Assembly: GCA_903835005.1 (NCBI GenBank)
Contig: CAILLK010000157.1
Span: forward strand, 1 to 64,000
Length of the DNA stretch: 64,000 nt
Source: an uncultured Bacteroidota bacterium
Lineage (GTDB): Bacteria > Bacteroidota > Bacteroidia > Chitinophagales > Chitinophagaceae
Reading direction: 5' to 3'
Positions 46,519-56,225 of the stretch are shown here, one piece after another (position 1 is the stretch's first letter; the number at the start of each line of letters is the position of its first letter). Both the position numbers and the translations under genes were made by a program. The notes under the pieces are model-generated. The model was given only the letters and a program-made list of their open reading frames with translations, searched no databases and was not told the origin of the DNA.

Positions 46519-47862
46519 TTGAAAGTATCAAACGAACATAAACTAGAGCGGGGCCTCTCCCTCGGCCAGGCCACAGCTATCAATATGATAGATATGGTAG
46601 GCATTGGGCCGTTTGTTACCATGTCCATCATAGTAGGGTTTATGCATGGGCCGGGCAGCGTCTTTGCGTGGCTGCTGGGCGCCTTGCTGGCCTATATGGA
46701 TGGCATGGTATGGTCTGAACTGGGCGCTAAGTGGCCGGAGGCTGGTGGCAGCTATGTATTTCTCCGCAAGCTTTACGGAGATATGAAGCTGGGCAAACTC
46801 ATGTCCTTCCTGTTTATCTGGCAAACTACTATACAGGCACCCCTGGTAATAGCCAGTGGCGCTATCGGCTTCTCCAAATACTTTTCCTACCTCATTCCCC
46901 TCACCGATATCCAGAAGAAAATGGTAAGCGGCACACTGGTAATATTATTGGTAGCCTTGCTTTATCGTAATATCAAAAGCATAGGCAAGATATCAGTGGT
47001 GCTGTGGATCATTACAGGTGGCACTATCCTCTGGCTCATTGGTTCAGGATTCGGACATTTCAATGCGCATCAGGCATTCAACTGGCACTTCGAGGGTTTT
47101 GATGGCAGCTTGCTGCTGTTTGCTGCATTGGGTCGGTCTTCGCTCAATGCTGTTTATTCTTACCTGGGTTATTACAATGTCTGTCACCTGGGGGCAGAGA
47201 TCAAAGACCCTGCGCGCAATATTCCCCGCGCCATTATTTATTCTATCACCGGTATAGCCATCCTTTACCTGGGCATGCAAACCATGATCCTCGGTGTACT
47301 GCCATGGGAAACGGTTGCTAATTCCGACTTTGTAGCCAGCCTCTATTTCGAGACCATCTACAACAGCCATCTGGTGGGCCAGGTAGCCACATTTCTGATA
47401 CTCATTATCGCATTGGCATCCTTGTTCTCAGCCATCCTTGGTTACTCCCGCATCCCTTACGCCGCCGCCCTCAATGGCGATTTCTTCAGCATATTCGGGC
47501 GGGTGCATCCCCGGCACAACTTCCCGCACATTTCCCTTCTGGCAATCGGGGGCATGGGCTTTATCTTCAGTTTATTGTTCCGGCTGGGCGATGTCATAAC
47601 CGCCATCCTCATGATGCGCATCCTTATCCAGTTTGTATCTCAGTCGGTCGGTGTTATCATCTGGCATTACCGGAAGCCGCACGAAGACCGCCCGTTCAAA
47701 ATGCCCCTCTTCCCAATCCCTGCTATATTGAGCATACTCATCTGGATGTTTATATTTTTTAGTAACGACCCTAAGTTTATTTTGGGTGCATTAGTAATTA
47801 TCGGAAGTGGCTTGGTGGTTTATTATGTGCGGGATAGATTGACATATAGTAACCGGATATGA
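46519..47862 (+). CDS. APC superfamily amino-acid permease
   Basis: 447 residues, about 12 membrane segments. Typical N-terminal LSLGQATAINMIDMVGIGPF (TM1 with the unwound Gly motif) and MDGMVWSELGAKWPEAGGSY after TM2, matching amino-acid/polyamine antiporters; the substrate is unknown. The frame opens at a TTG (46519). Upstream, ATG at 46499 opens MDSNPPI and stops at a TGA that overlaps this TTG, so either the short leader is translated and coupled, or one base is missing or extra and the real start is 46499. Its stop overlaps the FRG gene start by 4 bp (ATGA). Confidence 0.88.
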   Translation: MKVSNEHKLERGLSLGQATAINMIDMVGIGPFVTMSIIVGFMHGPGSVFAWLLGALLAYMDGMVWSELGAKWPEAGGSYVFLRKLYGDMKLGKLMSFLFIWQTTIQAPLVIASGAIGFSKYFSYLIPLTDIQKKMVSGTLVILLVALLYRNIKSIGKISVVLWIITGGTILWLIGSGFGHFNAHQAFNWHFEGFDGSLLLFAALGRSSLNAVYSYLGYYNVCHLGAEIKDPARNIPRAIIYSITGIAILYLGMQTMILGVLPWETVANSDFVASLYFETIYNSHLVGQVATFLILIIALASLFSAILGYSRIPYAAALNGDFFSIFGRVHPRHNFPHISLLAIGGMGFIFSLLFRLGDVITAILMMRILIQFVSQSVGVIIWHYRKPHEDRPFKMPLFPIPAILSILIWMFIFFSNDPKFILGALVIIGSGLVVYYVRDRLTYSNRI

Positions 47863-49385
47863 AAATTAATCTTGACGATACAGACATTTTTGTAAAAGAT
47901 GTTTTTGAGGCAGTGAAAGTCGCAAAATGTCTAAAGGAAACAGGTAGGTGCGATTTATTTAGAGGGCAGATTGAAAGCTATCCACTTGTCCCTGGCTTCT
48001 TTCGATCTAATACTAACCAAGAAACGGAAATAAATCGTTTAAATAAATTCGCTGGCTGGATTGAATCAATTCCAGAATTGAAGTCATTTCACGGTAATGT
48101 TGATCAGATAACTGCAGTTGCTCAGCACTATGGAATGAAAACGCATTTTCTTGATTTTACCAGAAATCCAGAAATTGCGGGTTTTTTTGCTTCAGATGGG
48201 GACAAAAGAGAAGACATAAAATACAGTACGATTGTGTGTGCTAATCAGGAAGTATTTACAAAATCGTGGGCGGGGATAAAATATAAAGATTCTGGAATTT
48301 TAACGAGAATAGTTGATATCGACATTCGTAATTTATGGCGTCTTCATTCTCAAGACGGAGTATTTATTGATGTTAGAATACCCCCAGATACTCTTGAGGC
48401 TTTTTCATTTTTTAGACACATATATTTCCCATACACAGTTCAATATGATTTGGTAAGTGACGATAAAATTTATCCATTGGAAAAGAGCCATTTAGAAATA
48501 TTGATCGATGAATACTTTTATCTTGAATTTTGGGAAAATGAAATGAAAGAGCAAACAAAAAATTATGACGTAGTTATTGATTTTTCACAATCAAAAGAAG
48601 TTTTTGGTAGAGCAAATGCGTTCGTCTCAAATGCTCTTCCAAATCATCATCCAAGTTGGAATATAGAACATATTGAGGAATGGTTGAAGGAGCCAAACGA
48701 ACAGTATCAACATATATTTTCTGGTATTTCAATTACAATTGTAATCAACAGAAATTTGTCTATCCGTGAACTTGCAAACTACATAAAGGGGGTAATTCAT
48801 GATATATTAAGTACAAATAGTGAGTACAGAGCAAAAAAATTAGGGTGGAATATTATTGATCAGGATGGAAAATTGGTGACAGTTGATAAGAGACAACTGG
48901 AGATTTTGGACGATGATACGTACCCTCAAATTGAATGTGGTCAATATGTCTCTATTTTGTGGGAGGGGTTAAGGAGGTTGCCATATTCTGATGATCAAAT
49001 TGCAAAGTGTATTGCTAATTATATTGTTTTTGGAATTTTTGACGAGATAGGTATTTCCGACCTGTTAGGAGAGCATACCGGAGTTGAATTCACTACGGGT
49101 ACCTCAATCAATAGCGGTTATGTTTCTGATGAGTCATTTTTGACATGTTTACGGCCTGATTTTATGGATTTACTAATCGACGAAGAGCGAGTGAAAATAA
49201 CCAATTCGGAAATCAAACTTTATAATATATTAATGATATTGAGTGACCCCAGAAGCTTATTTGAGTTTACATCGTTTGTTGATTTATTTGTTCAGCAAAT
49301 AATACCAATCCAGGCTTTGTACAAGCGGGAAAATGATGTAATAATATTTTCGCCGGTTAGGCTGGAAATTTTCGGTTTGCTTTGA
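47859..49385 (+). CDS. FRG-domain protein of unknown function
   Basis: 508 residues. The FRG domain (PF08867) is seen as DLFRGQ at 32-37 and AQHYGMKTHFLDFTRNPEIAGFFA at about 88-111, both strongly conserved in the family. The rest (about 200-508) was not recognised. FRG proteins are common in accessory and defence-associated loci; their biochemical activity is not settled. The gene is much AT-richer than the permease it overlaps by 4 bp, which points to acquisition. It faces the antitoxin-like gene tail to tail. Confidence 0.75.
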   Translation: MKINLDDTDIFVKDVFEAVKVAKCLKETGRCDLFRGQIESYPLVPGFFRSNTNQETEINRLNKFAGWIESIPELKSFHGNVDQITAVAQHYGMKTHFLDFTRNPEIAGFFASDGDKREDIKYSTIVCANQEVFTKSWAGIKYKDSGILTRIVDIDIRNLWRLHSQDGVFIDVRIPPDTLEAFSFFRHIYFPYTVQYDLVSDDKIYPLEKSHLEILIDEYFYLEFWENEMKEQTKNYDVVIDFSQSKEVFGRANAFVSNALPNHHPSWNIEHIEEWLKEPNEQYQHIFSGISITIVINRNLSIRELANYIKGVIHDILSTNSEYRAKKLGWNIIDQDGKLVTVDKRQLEILDDDTYPQIECGQYVSILWEGLRRLPYSDDQIAKCIANYIVFGIFDEIGISDLLGEHTGVEFTTGTSINSGYVSDESFLTCLRPDFMDLLIDEERVKITNSEIKLYNILMILSDPRSLFEFTSFVDLFVQQIIPIQALYKRENDVIIFSPVRLEIFGLL

Positions 49386-49396
49386 AAAATATTAAA

Positions 49397-49645
49397 TTAT
49401 TTCTGAAACCATCTGCTATATTTTTCTACCATTTCTTCATGTGGTATTCCGCCGCCCGCTTCCGATTCTTTAAGGCTCATTTCAACCAATGCAATTACTT
49501 CATCCGGCATTTCATCCCACCAATCTTCGTTCGTTTCTTCCCACTGCTGTTTTTCCAATATCACCTTCACCATTCGCAAAGCCTTATCCCCGGCATGGTC
49601 TACCAATTCCTTTACATCTTCGCGCAAAATTTCTGTAGCTGACAT
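49397..49645 (-). CDS. Orphan antitoxin-like small protein (addiction-module type)
   Basis: 82 residues. The helical N-terminus (MSATEILREDVKELVDHAGD, ALRMVKVILEKQ) and the C-terminal motif IPHEEMVEKYSRWFQK are like the antitoxins of RelE/ParE-type modules in Bacteroidota, where HEEVMKKY precedes a toxin gene. No toxin gene follows: the FRG gene ends 12 bp downstream in the opposite direction. It may be a leftover antitoxin, a solitary regulator, or a different small protein. The reading frame on the opposite strand (49382-49642) lacks any such pattern. Confidence 0.6.
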   Translation of the reverse strand: MSATEILREDVKELVDHAGDKALRMVKVILEKQQWEETNEDWWDEMPDEVIALVEMSLKESEAGGGIPHEEMVEKYSRWFQK

Positions 49646-49749
49646 AACAAATACTCTTTATACAAATTTACGAAAAACATTTTAAAATAATTCCCTGGTA
49701 TAGTGTAATAAAATGATCCTTTACCTTACTAAAGTAATAAACACTTTAT

Positions 49750-50637
49750 ATGGTCAGGCTATTCTTTAAGTACGCAACATTCATCGTTGCCTATATCTTT
49801 TTCACAACAATTTCAATTGCGGCCCCTGCACCACCTGATGCCTTTCAGGTAAAAGTAACCGGCAAGGGCCAGCCCATAATATTCATACCCGGAGCCACCT
49901 GCGGCGGAGATGAGTGGGATGCCACTATCACACATCTGGCCGGCAAATACCAATGTCATGTGCTCACTTTAGCTGGTTATGCCGGAGTCCCTGGCCTGCC
50001 AAACGGGCCCTATTTAGAGCGGGTAAGGAAACAACTCATCGAATATATTAATGACAATCACCTGGAACAAGTAATCTTGGTGGGCCATAGCATTGGCGGG
50101 TATCTTTCACTTTACCTGGCATCCGAAATGAAAGACCATCTGGCGAAAATCTTCGTTGTAGATGCCATGCCTTTTTTCGCCGGTGCACAAAATCCAAATG
50201 CACCCGATACCTTCAGCGAAAGCCAGGCACAAAGAATGCTGGCCATGTACAACGGCATGGACGACAATGCCCTGAAAGCCAGCCAATACAATACCGCCAA
50301 ATTCCTGTGCCGCGACTCCACCTACTGGGACAAAATAGCAACCTGGGGAGCGCAATCCGACAGGAGGACAATGGCCTATACCATGTCGGAAATGCTGGGC
50401 GGTGATATCCGTAAAAAAATAGCTGCCATCAATATTCCTGTTCTCGTTTTGGGCGCATTCTGTAAAATGCCCCAATACCCTGGTTTTACCCGCGAATCTG
50501 TTGTAAAAACCTATTCCGATCAATACAAGGCATGCAGTAAGTGCACTGTACATGTTAGTGAAGATAAAGCCCGGCATTTTATTATGTTTGATGCGCCTGA
50601 GTGGTATTTTGCAGAATTGGATTCTTTCCTGAAATAA
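49750..50637 (+). CDS. Secreted alpha/beta-hydrolase
   Basis: 295 residues. N-terminal hydrophobic signal (about 5-25, ending near IAAPAP). Nucleophile elbow GHSIGG with Ser114, oxyanion region FIPGATCGGDEW and C-terminal His276 (KARHFIMFD) complete a triad-like set. Substrate unknown. It is followed after 13 bp by an ECF sigma factor gene. Confidence 0.85.
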   Translation: MVRLFFKYATFIVAYIFFTTISIAAPAPPDAFQVKVTGKGQPIIFIPGATCGGDEWDATITHLAGKYQCHVLTLAGYAGVPGLPNGPYLERVRKQLIEYINDNHLEQVILVGHSIGGYLSLYLASEMKDHLAKIFVVDAMPFFAGAQNPNAPDTFSESQAQRMLAMYNGMDDNALKASQYNTAKFLCRDSTYWDKIATWGAQSDRRTMAYTMSEMLGGDIRKKIAAINIPVLVLGAFCKMPQYPGFTRESVVKTYSDQYKACSKCTVHVSEDKARHFIMFDAPEWYFAELDSFLK

Positions 50638-50650
50638 ATTAACAGTACAG

Positions 50651-51154
50651 TTGCAGCAACACAAAGACCTATTCAATGATATAGTTCAGCAGAACCGATC
50701 AGCTATCTACCGTATCTGTAAAGCCTATCTGTATGATCAATCGCACATCGATGATCTGTACCAGGAGATATTGCTGCAGGTTTGGAAAAGCCTGGATAGC
50801 TACAAGGGCAATGCAAACATCAGTACGTGGATATACCGGATCGCGGTGAATACGGCAATCACGTACAATACGCAACATAAGAAAACCCGCCTTAATGAAT
50901 TGCCTGAACATGCTGAAATTGCAGATGAACCACAAACGGCTGCTAAAGAAAAAGAATCGCTGCTTACCAATCTGACCAATGCCATTAATCGGCTTGAAGA
51001 GCACGACCGCATCATTATCTCGCTTGTGCTCGAGGGTCTGAGTTACAAAGAAATTGCGGAGATCACCGGAGGCAATACCAATAACATTGGTGTCAGGATT
51101 GCCCGTATAAAAACGAGATTATTGAAGTTAATGGAAAATCAAAACGATGAGTGA
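50651..51154 (+). CDS. ECF-type RNA polymerase sigma factor
   Basis: 167 residues, TTG start at 50651. Sigma region 2 (AIYRICKAYLYDQSHIDDLY, QEILLQVWKSL, ISTWIYRIAVNTAI) and region 4 (LEEHDRIIISLVLEGLSYKE and NNIGVRIARIKTRL). It redirects RNA polymerase to a small set of promoters. The stop TGA overlaps the start of the next gene (TGATG), so the downstream membrane protein may be its regulator. Confidence 0.92.
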   Translation: MQQHKDLFNDIVQQNRSAIYRICKAYLYDQSHIDDLYQEILLQVWKSLDSYKGNANISTWIYRIAVNTAITYNTQHKKTRLNELPEHAEIADEPQTAAKEKESLLTNLTNAINRLEEHDRIIISLVLEGLSYKEIAEITGGNTNNIGVRIARIKTRLLKLMENQNDE

Positions 51155-51756
51155 TGGACTTTGATGAACTGCAGAAAAACTGGCAGGCACAGCCAATTAA
51201 TATGCCTGAAAACTGGCTATCCATAAATGCCGGACTAACCGAACAATGGCACAAACAGCAACGCAGTGTTTTGCGAAGCAACCTGTTTACAACAATTGGT
51301 TTCGCAGGTGCCGTTATCAATTTTGTATGGGTGTATATTACTTTTCACAAAGGACATACTGTTTTCTTTGGCGGCAGTCTTTTATTTATGTCTGTTTTAT
51401 TGGTTGTCTACCTGGGGGTACTCTGGCAAGGTTATGCGCTCAAAAAAAATGATCCCACTGTTTCCAGCATGGTGTATATAAACCAATCTATAAAAAAACT
51501 CGTATGGCGCCGGAAAACCATAACGCACTTTGGCTGGATCTATGCAATACTGTTGTGGGCCGCACTGATGTTGTATATGCAGGAAGTAACAACCGGGGGC
51601 TCACTGGCATTCAGGATTGGTGCGCCATTAGTTACAACCGTTTATATTTTCGGCATTATGATTATTGTGAGAAAAACCAAACAAAAAAAGCAACTAAAAA
51701 AAATAGACTCGCTGATTACAGATTTGCAGGTTCTGAGGGAGAAAATGGAAGCGTGA
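51154..51756 (+). CDS. Membrane protein coupled to the ECF sigma factor (possible anti-sigma)
   Basis: 200 residues from the ATG at 51154; a GTG at 51151 would add one. A cytoplasmic N-terminal segment of about 45 residues (DFDELQKNWQAQP) is followed by four predicted TM helices and a basic/coiled C-terminal tail (KQKKQLKKIDSL). No zinc HxxxCxxC anti-sigma motif and no known fold were recognised. The overlap with the sigma gene stop and the polytopic form are the only clues that it may hold or sense for that sigma factor. Confidence 0.75.
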   Translation: MDFDELQKNWQAQPINMPENWLSINAGLTEQWHKQQRSVLRSNLFTTIGFAGAVINFVWVYITFHKGHTVFFGGSLLFMSVLLVVYLGVLWQGYALKKNDPTVSSMVYINQSIKKLVWRRKTITHFGWIYAILLWAALMLYMQEVTTGGSLAFRIGAPLVTTVYIFGIMIIVRKTKQKKQLKKIDSLITDLQVLREKMEA

Positions 51757-52241
51757 AAATTTTATCTACCTTCCTGGGTTACCCCGTCAGTCTGTTAAAC
51801 TAGTAATTCTTGCTACTCTGCTTCAATCATCACGGGTTTCAGCGATTTCAGGAGCTGTTTCAGCGCCCGGATAAACAATTCCAAATGGGCAATTTATCGC
51901 TTATAAACCGGGGCAATTCGCTAAGTACAAGGAAAGTATTATCGCTGTTTTTATAATATTTGCAGGGCCTGAAAATGTGCCCAATTATAGGATCTGAAGG
52001 GCTAATCCGGCAATTCATACTGAAATATTTATAAACTGATTTTGCTGTCTTTACTTCAGGCAAATACAGAATAAATTTTTTATATACCAAATACTGAATT
52101 GCTTAAGTATACCTGTGTAAAGCAACATACCGACTTTATGACCCCGGTCATCAATTAAATCCCATATTTCATTTATCTTTGCGGCTCATTTTCACCAGAC
52201 TTTCTGCTTATTACTAAAGACTAAAAACTTTATACTGTTTT
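51757..52241. other. 485-bp intergenic region upstream of gcvP
   Basis: No convincing gene. A minus-strand frame at 51860-52090 (76 aa) has no recognisable pattern. Near the 3' end is a promoter box at 52174-52181 (listed). The rest shows no strong hairpin, repeat or RNA gene. Confidence 0.55.
52174..52181 (+). promoter_or_regulatory. TATCTTTG promoter box for gcvP
   Basis: Exact TAnnTTTG match; transcription would begin near 52187, about 55 nt before the gcvP ATG. No clean -33 TTTG is present. No glycine riboswitch was recognised in this short leader. Confidence 0.45.
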
Positions 52242-55133
52242 ATGAATTTATTTTCCATCCAGAATGAGGAGTTTATTGGCCGCCACATCGGGCCCAATGA
52301 ACAGGATACAAGGGTAATGCTCGACACCATTGGTGTGGCAGACATGGACGAACTGATAGGCCGCACAGTGCCCGCGGGTATACGTATGGACCATAAACTG
52401 CGCATCCCTAAGGCGGAAAGCGAGGCTGCGTACCTGGCCGAACTGAAAGAGGTGAGCATGAAGAACAAATTGTGTAAGAACTATATCGGCCAGGGCTATT
52501 ACGATACCCATACACCAAGTGTTATATTGCGCAATGTATTTGAAAACCCGGGATGGTATACCCAGTATACACCCTACCAGGCCGAAATAAGCCAGGGCCG
52601 CCTGGAAAGCCTGCTCAACTACCAGACCATGGTAGCCGATCTTACCGATCTGCCTATTACCAACGCATCGCTGCTCGATGAAGCTACTGCTGCTGCCGAA
52701 GCTATGAACATGTTTTTTCATACCTGCAATAAGGATCCGAAAAAGCCGGAACGCCCTAAATTTTTTGTAGACCACGATGTGTTTGCTCAAACCAAGGATG
52801 TGGTACTTACCAGGGCGAAACCTCTGGGGATAGAAGTGGTTTTCGGCGACTTCAGGGTTGCTGATCTGGATATAACCTATTTCGGAGGTCTTGTTCAGTA
52901 TCCCGATTGCAGGGGAAGCGTTGAAGACTACCGTGGCTTCATTGCTTCAATGCACGAGGCCGGTGGCTATATAGTTATGGCTACTGACCTGCTGGCACTT
53001 ACGCTGCTAACCCCTCCGGGCGAGCTGGGCGCTGATGCCGCTGTAGGTTGCGCACAACGCTTTGGTGTGCCTATGGGCTTTGGCGGGCCCCATGCCGCTT
53101 TCTTTGCTACAAAGGAAGAATTTAAAAGGGCAATCCCCGGTCGTATTATCGGTGTTAGTATCGATGCGCAGAACAACCGTGCACTGCGTATGGCACTGGG
53201 TACCCGTGAGCAGCATATTAAAAGAGAAAAAGCAACTTCCAATATCTGCACAGCCCAGGCCCTGCTGGCCAATATCTCGGCTATGTATGCCATTTATCAT
53301 GGCCCGGCAGGCTTGAAAAATATTGCTAAACGTGTAGCCGCCCTAACCCAGGCACTCGGCAATGCACTGGAGGATGCGGGTCAGGTTTTGCTTAATAAAG
53401 CCCATTTCGATACCATTACTGTTATTACCGGTGATAAGGCTGCCATCCGCAAAGTCGCTGAGGCAAAAGGAATCAATTTCTTCTACCATGCCGACAATAA
53501 AATCAGCATATCGCTCGATGAAACTACTACCACCCGTGATGTACTGGATATTATAAGTGTTTTTACCAGCGTTGAAGAGCCATCTTCATTCAATATTGAT
53601 GAGAATACAGCGCTTAATCATATTCCTACATCGCTTACCCGCACAAGTCCGTTTCTTACCCACCAGGTATTCAACAGGCACCACAGCGAAACGCAGATGA
53701 TGCGCTACATGAAGATGCTGGAAAATAAAGACCTGAGCCTTAATCAGAGTATGATATCGCTGGGCAGCTGCACCATGAAGCTCAATGCTGCCAGCGAAAT
53801 GATGCCGCTGAGCTGGCCGCACTGGGGCAAAATGCACCCGTTTGCACCTGCAGGCCAGTGGGACGGATATGCACAGATTGCCAAAGAACTCAGCGAATAC
53901 CTTTGCGAAATAACAGCATTCGATGCCTGCAGCCTGCAGCCCAACAGCGGTGCACAAGGCGAATATGCCGGACTGCTGGCTATACGTGGCTATCACGAGA
54001 GCCGCAACGAAGGCTACAGAGATGTGATACTGATACCTATATCAGCTCATGGCACCAACCCTGCCAGTGCAGTAATGGCAGGATATAAGGTAGTTGTGGT
54101 GAAGGCGCTTGAAAACGGATATGTGGATGTAGCGGACCTGAAAGCGAAGGCAGAGCAGTATGCCGCAAACCTGGCCGGTATTATGATCACCTACCCAAGT
54201 ACATACGGCATATTTGAAGAAGCAATAAAAGAAATAACCGATATCGTTCATACCAATGGCGGCCAGGTATATATGGATGGTGCCAACATGAATGCACAGG
54301 TGGGCCTTACCGCTCCCGGCCTCATTGGCGCCGACGTTTGCCACCTCAACCTGCACAAAACTTTCTCCATACCTCATGGCGGCGGCGGACCAGGCATGGG
54401 CCCTATATGTGTAAAGAAACACCTGGATCCATTCCTGCCCGGTCATGTATCGCTTTCTCCTTCCGATGTGGTATCCGCATCCGATGGCCATCATGCCGTT
54501 TGCGCGGCCCCTTACGGCAGCGCCAGCATATTGCTCATATCCTATGGTTACATCCGTATGCTGGGCTCAAAAGGCGCCCGTATGGCTACCGAATACGCCA
54601 TACTCAATGCCAACTACATGCGCGCAAGACTGGAAAAGGATTTTGAGATCCTTTACATGGGGCCTGGGGGCACATGCGCCCATGAGTTTATTGTAGACCT
54701 CAGGCCGTTTAAGAAGAGCGCTGAAGTAGAAGCTGAAGATGTGGCCAAACGACTCATTGATTTCGGCTTCCATGCACCTACCATGAGTTTCCCGGTAGCA
54801 GGTACAATTATGATTGAGCCAACTGAGAGCGAAGACAAGGCAGAGCTGGACCGTTTCTGCGATGCATTGCTCAGTATACGTGAAGAGATAAGGGATATTG
54901 AAGAAGGCCGTGCCGATAAGCTGGATAATGCACTCAAAAATGCACCACACACACAGCATGTGATCACTGCCGATGAATGGAACCATAAGTACACCCGCCA
55001 GCAGGCAGCATTCCCGCTGCATTGGGTGAAGAACAACAAGTTCTGGCCAAGTGTAGCCCGCGTAAACAACACCTATGGCGACCGCAACCTGGTTTGTACC
55101 TGCGAGCCTACTGAGAGCTATGCCGAAGCATAA
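52242..55133 (+). CDS. gcvP: Glycine dehydrogenase (aminomethyl-transferring), P-protein
   Basis: 963 residues, the normal size of the single-chain type that fuses the two halves. It decarboxylates glycine with PLP and passes the aminomethyl group to lipoyl-GcvH. Recognised: N-terminal [29 protein letters not shown], the glycine-rich GGGGPGMGP, and the PLP-binding Lys706 in [11 protein letters not shown]. It is monocistronic here, with its own promoter box and a strong terminator; gcvH and gcvT are not in the window. Confidence 0.97.
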   Translation: MNLFSIQNEEFIGRHIGPNEQDTRVMLDTIGVADMDELIGRTVPAGIRMDHKLRIPKAESEAAYLAELKEVSMKNKLCKNYIGQGYYDTHTPSVILRNVFENPGWYTQYTPYQAEISQGRLESLLNYQTMVADLTDLPITNASLLDEATAAAEAMNMFFHTCNKDPKKPERPKFFVDHDVFAQTKDVVLTRAKPLGIEVVFGDFRVADLDITYFGGLVQYPDCRGSVEDYRGFIASMHEAGGYIVMATDLLALTLLTPPGELGADAAVGCAQRFGVPMGFGGPHAAFFATKEEFKRAIPGRIIGVSIDAQNNRALRMALGTREQHIKREKATSNICTAQALLANISAMYAIYHGPAGLKNIAKRVAALTQALGNALEDAGQVLLNKAHFDTITVITGDKAAIRKVAEAKGINFFYHADNKISISLDETTTTRDVLDIISVFTSVEEPSSFNIDENTALNHIPTSLTRTSPFLTHQVFNRHHSETQMMRYMKMLENKDLSLNQSMISLGSCTMKLNAASEMMPLSWPHWGKMHPFAPAGQWDGYAQIAKELSEYLCEITAFDACSLQPNSGAQGEYAGLLAIRGYHESRNEGYRDVILIPISAHGTNPASAVMAGYKVVVVKALENGYVDVADLKAKAEQYAANLAGIMITYPSTYGIFEEAIKEITDIVHTNGGQVYMDGANMNAQVGLTAPGLIGADVCHLNLHKTFSIPHGGGGPGMGPICVKKHLDPFLPGHVSLSPSDVVSASDGHHAVCAAPYGSASILLISYGYIRMLGSKGARMATEYAILNANYMRARLEKDFEILYMGPGGTCAHEFIVDLRPFKKSAEVEAEDVAKRLIDFGFHAPTMSFPVAGTIMIEPTESEDKAELDRFCDALLSIREEIRDIEEGRADKLDNALKNAPHTQHVITADEWNHKYTRQQAAFPLHWVKNNKFWPSVARVNNTYGDRNLVCTCEPTESYAEA

Positions 55134-55153
55134 ATAATCAGCCGATAAAATAT

Positions 55154-55190
55154 AAACAACAAACCCTGCTTATGGCAGGGTTTGTTGTTT
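55154..55190 (+). terminator. Terminator after gcvP
   Basis: Perfect 16-bp stem: AAACAACAAACCCTGC at 55154-55169 and GCAGGGTTTGTTGTTT at 55175-55190, loop TTATG. Symmetric A/T ends suit termination in both directions. Confidence 0.85.
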
Positions 55191-55234
55191 ATCACAAGCA
55201 GGTAAATGATCTTTAATTGCCACCAGACCAAAAC

Positions 55235-55265
55235 GATTCAGGCCACCTTTCGGGTGGCCTGAATC
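55235..55265 (-). terminator. Terminator for the minus-strand T9SS gene at 55304
   Basis: Perfect 13-bp stem GATTCAGGCCACC/GGTGGCCTGAATC with a 5-nt loop. On the minus strand it is followed by GTTTTGG, a short T-run. It faces the gcvP terminator, so the two genes converge with separate hairpins. Confidence 0.75.
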
Positions 55266-55303
55266 TCCTGCAAAATTTAATAATAATACAAATAAGCAAA
55301 GGC

Positions 55304-56056
55304 TTACTGCTTGGTAAATTTCTTGGTAGCAACTACATTACCTGAACCATTATATAGCCTCATAAAATAAATACCCGATGGAATATTCTCCAGGCTCATA
55401 TTGGCACTGTTGCCGTTTACTTTATACACAGCCATTACCTTACCTATAATACTGTAAACAACAACGTTCCTGATATCACTGGCATCGTCATAAACAACGT
55501 TAACTTCATTAACAGCCGGATTTGGGTACAATAAAATATCATTCTGAACGTTTGTTATCTGATTAACGCCTACGGTATTAATTGTTTTTGAAAGAAGAAA
55601 AGTAACATCCTTACTATAGCCCGAAGCATTATCTTTAAGATTTACAGTAACATAGAAAGTACCGATTGTATCAGAACCAGCCAGGTTCATTGATAAGCTA
55701 AATTGTTCAGTACTGTCATGAGCGCTGTTATGGTGGTAAACAGCAGTGAATGTATTACCGGATCCGGCTGATTTACTCCAAAGTTGATTGCTGGAATTAG
55801 GATAGCAGGTGTTATCATCACAAATTCCGAATGCACCCATAGTCAGCCAATCCGCAGGAAAATTACAAGCTATTACAGTCCACTTCATAGTAATGTCATT
55901 CCCTGTGATATTCATTACATTATCATTGGCTCCCCCTGTTTTATTGATAGTAACAACAACGGTATCCAGAGGAACAGTAAAGGTGGCCTGCGCCTGTACC
56001 TTCATTACACTGAAGGCACTGCAGAATGTAAATATGGCGAGTAAAATCTTTTTCAT
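55304..56056 (-). CDS. T9SS-sorted secreted protein, paralog A1
   Basis: 250 residues. Signal peptide (ILLAIFTFCSAFSVMKVQAQ). The middle part is a beta-rich domain with the motif WTVIACNFPADW and CDDNTCY, two nearby Cys that probably pair. The C-terminus (about 170-250; LYPNPAVNEVNVVYDDASDI, IPSGIYFMRLYNGSG) is a T9SS type A sorting domain. It shares this layout and long identical runs with the next gene, so they are a duplicated pair. Function unknown; extracellular. Confidence 0.82.
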   Translation of the reverse strand: MKKILLAIFTFCSAFSVMKVQAQATFTVPLDTVVVTINKTGGANDNVMNITGNDITMKWTVIACNFPADWLTMGAFGICDDNTCYPNSSNQLWSKSAGSGNTFTAVYHHNSAHDSTEQFSLSMNLAGSDTIGTFYVTVNLKDNASGYSKDVTFLLSKTINTVGVNQITNVQNDILLYPNPAVNEVNVVYDDASDIRNVVVYSIIGKVMAVYKVNGNSANMSLENIPSGIYFMRLYNGSGNVVATKKFTKQ

Positions 56057-56120
56057 TTTGAGTATGTGTTGATCATAATAATAATAACATCAAAAACCTT
56101 GCCATAAAATTACAAAAAAA

Positions 56121-56159
56121 ACTGTAACAATAAAGAAATATTTTCTTTATTGTTACAGT
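56121..56159 (-). terminator. Terminator for the T9SS gene at 56226
   Basis: Perfect 18-bp stem (56121-56138 with 56142-56159, arm ACTGTAACAATAAAGAAA) and a 3-nt loop. On the minus strand eight T follow. Confidence 0.85.
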
Positions 56160-56225
56160 CTATGCTAAAATCAGGTTAAAACTTAAAATTGCTGTGGCTA
56201 TCTTGGAAAACCCGGAAATACAAAT

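Noticed and set aside
49382-49642. 86-codon plus-strand frame opposite the antitoxin-like gene
   Set aside because: Composition looks like an antisense shadow; the minus frame has a recognisable antitoxin-type C-terminus.
51860-52090. 76-codon minus-strand frame in the gcvP upstream region
   Set aside because: No family pattern, no promoter or context; probably a chance frame in AT-rich DNA.
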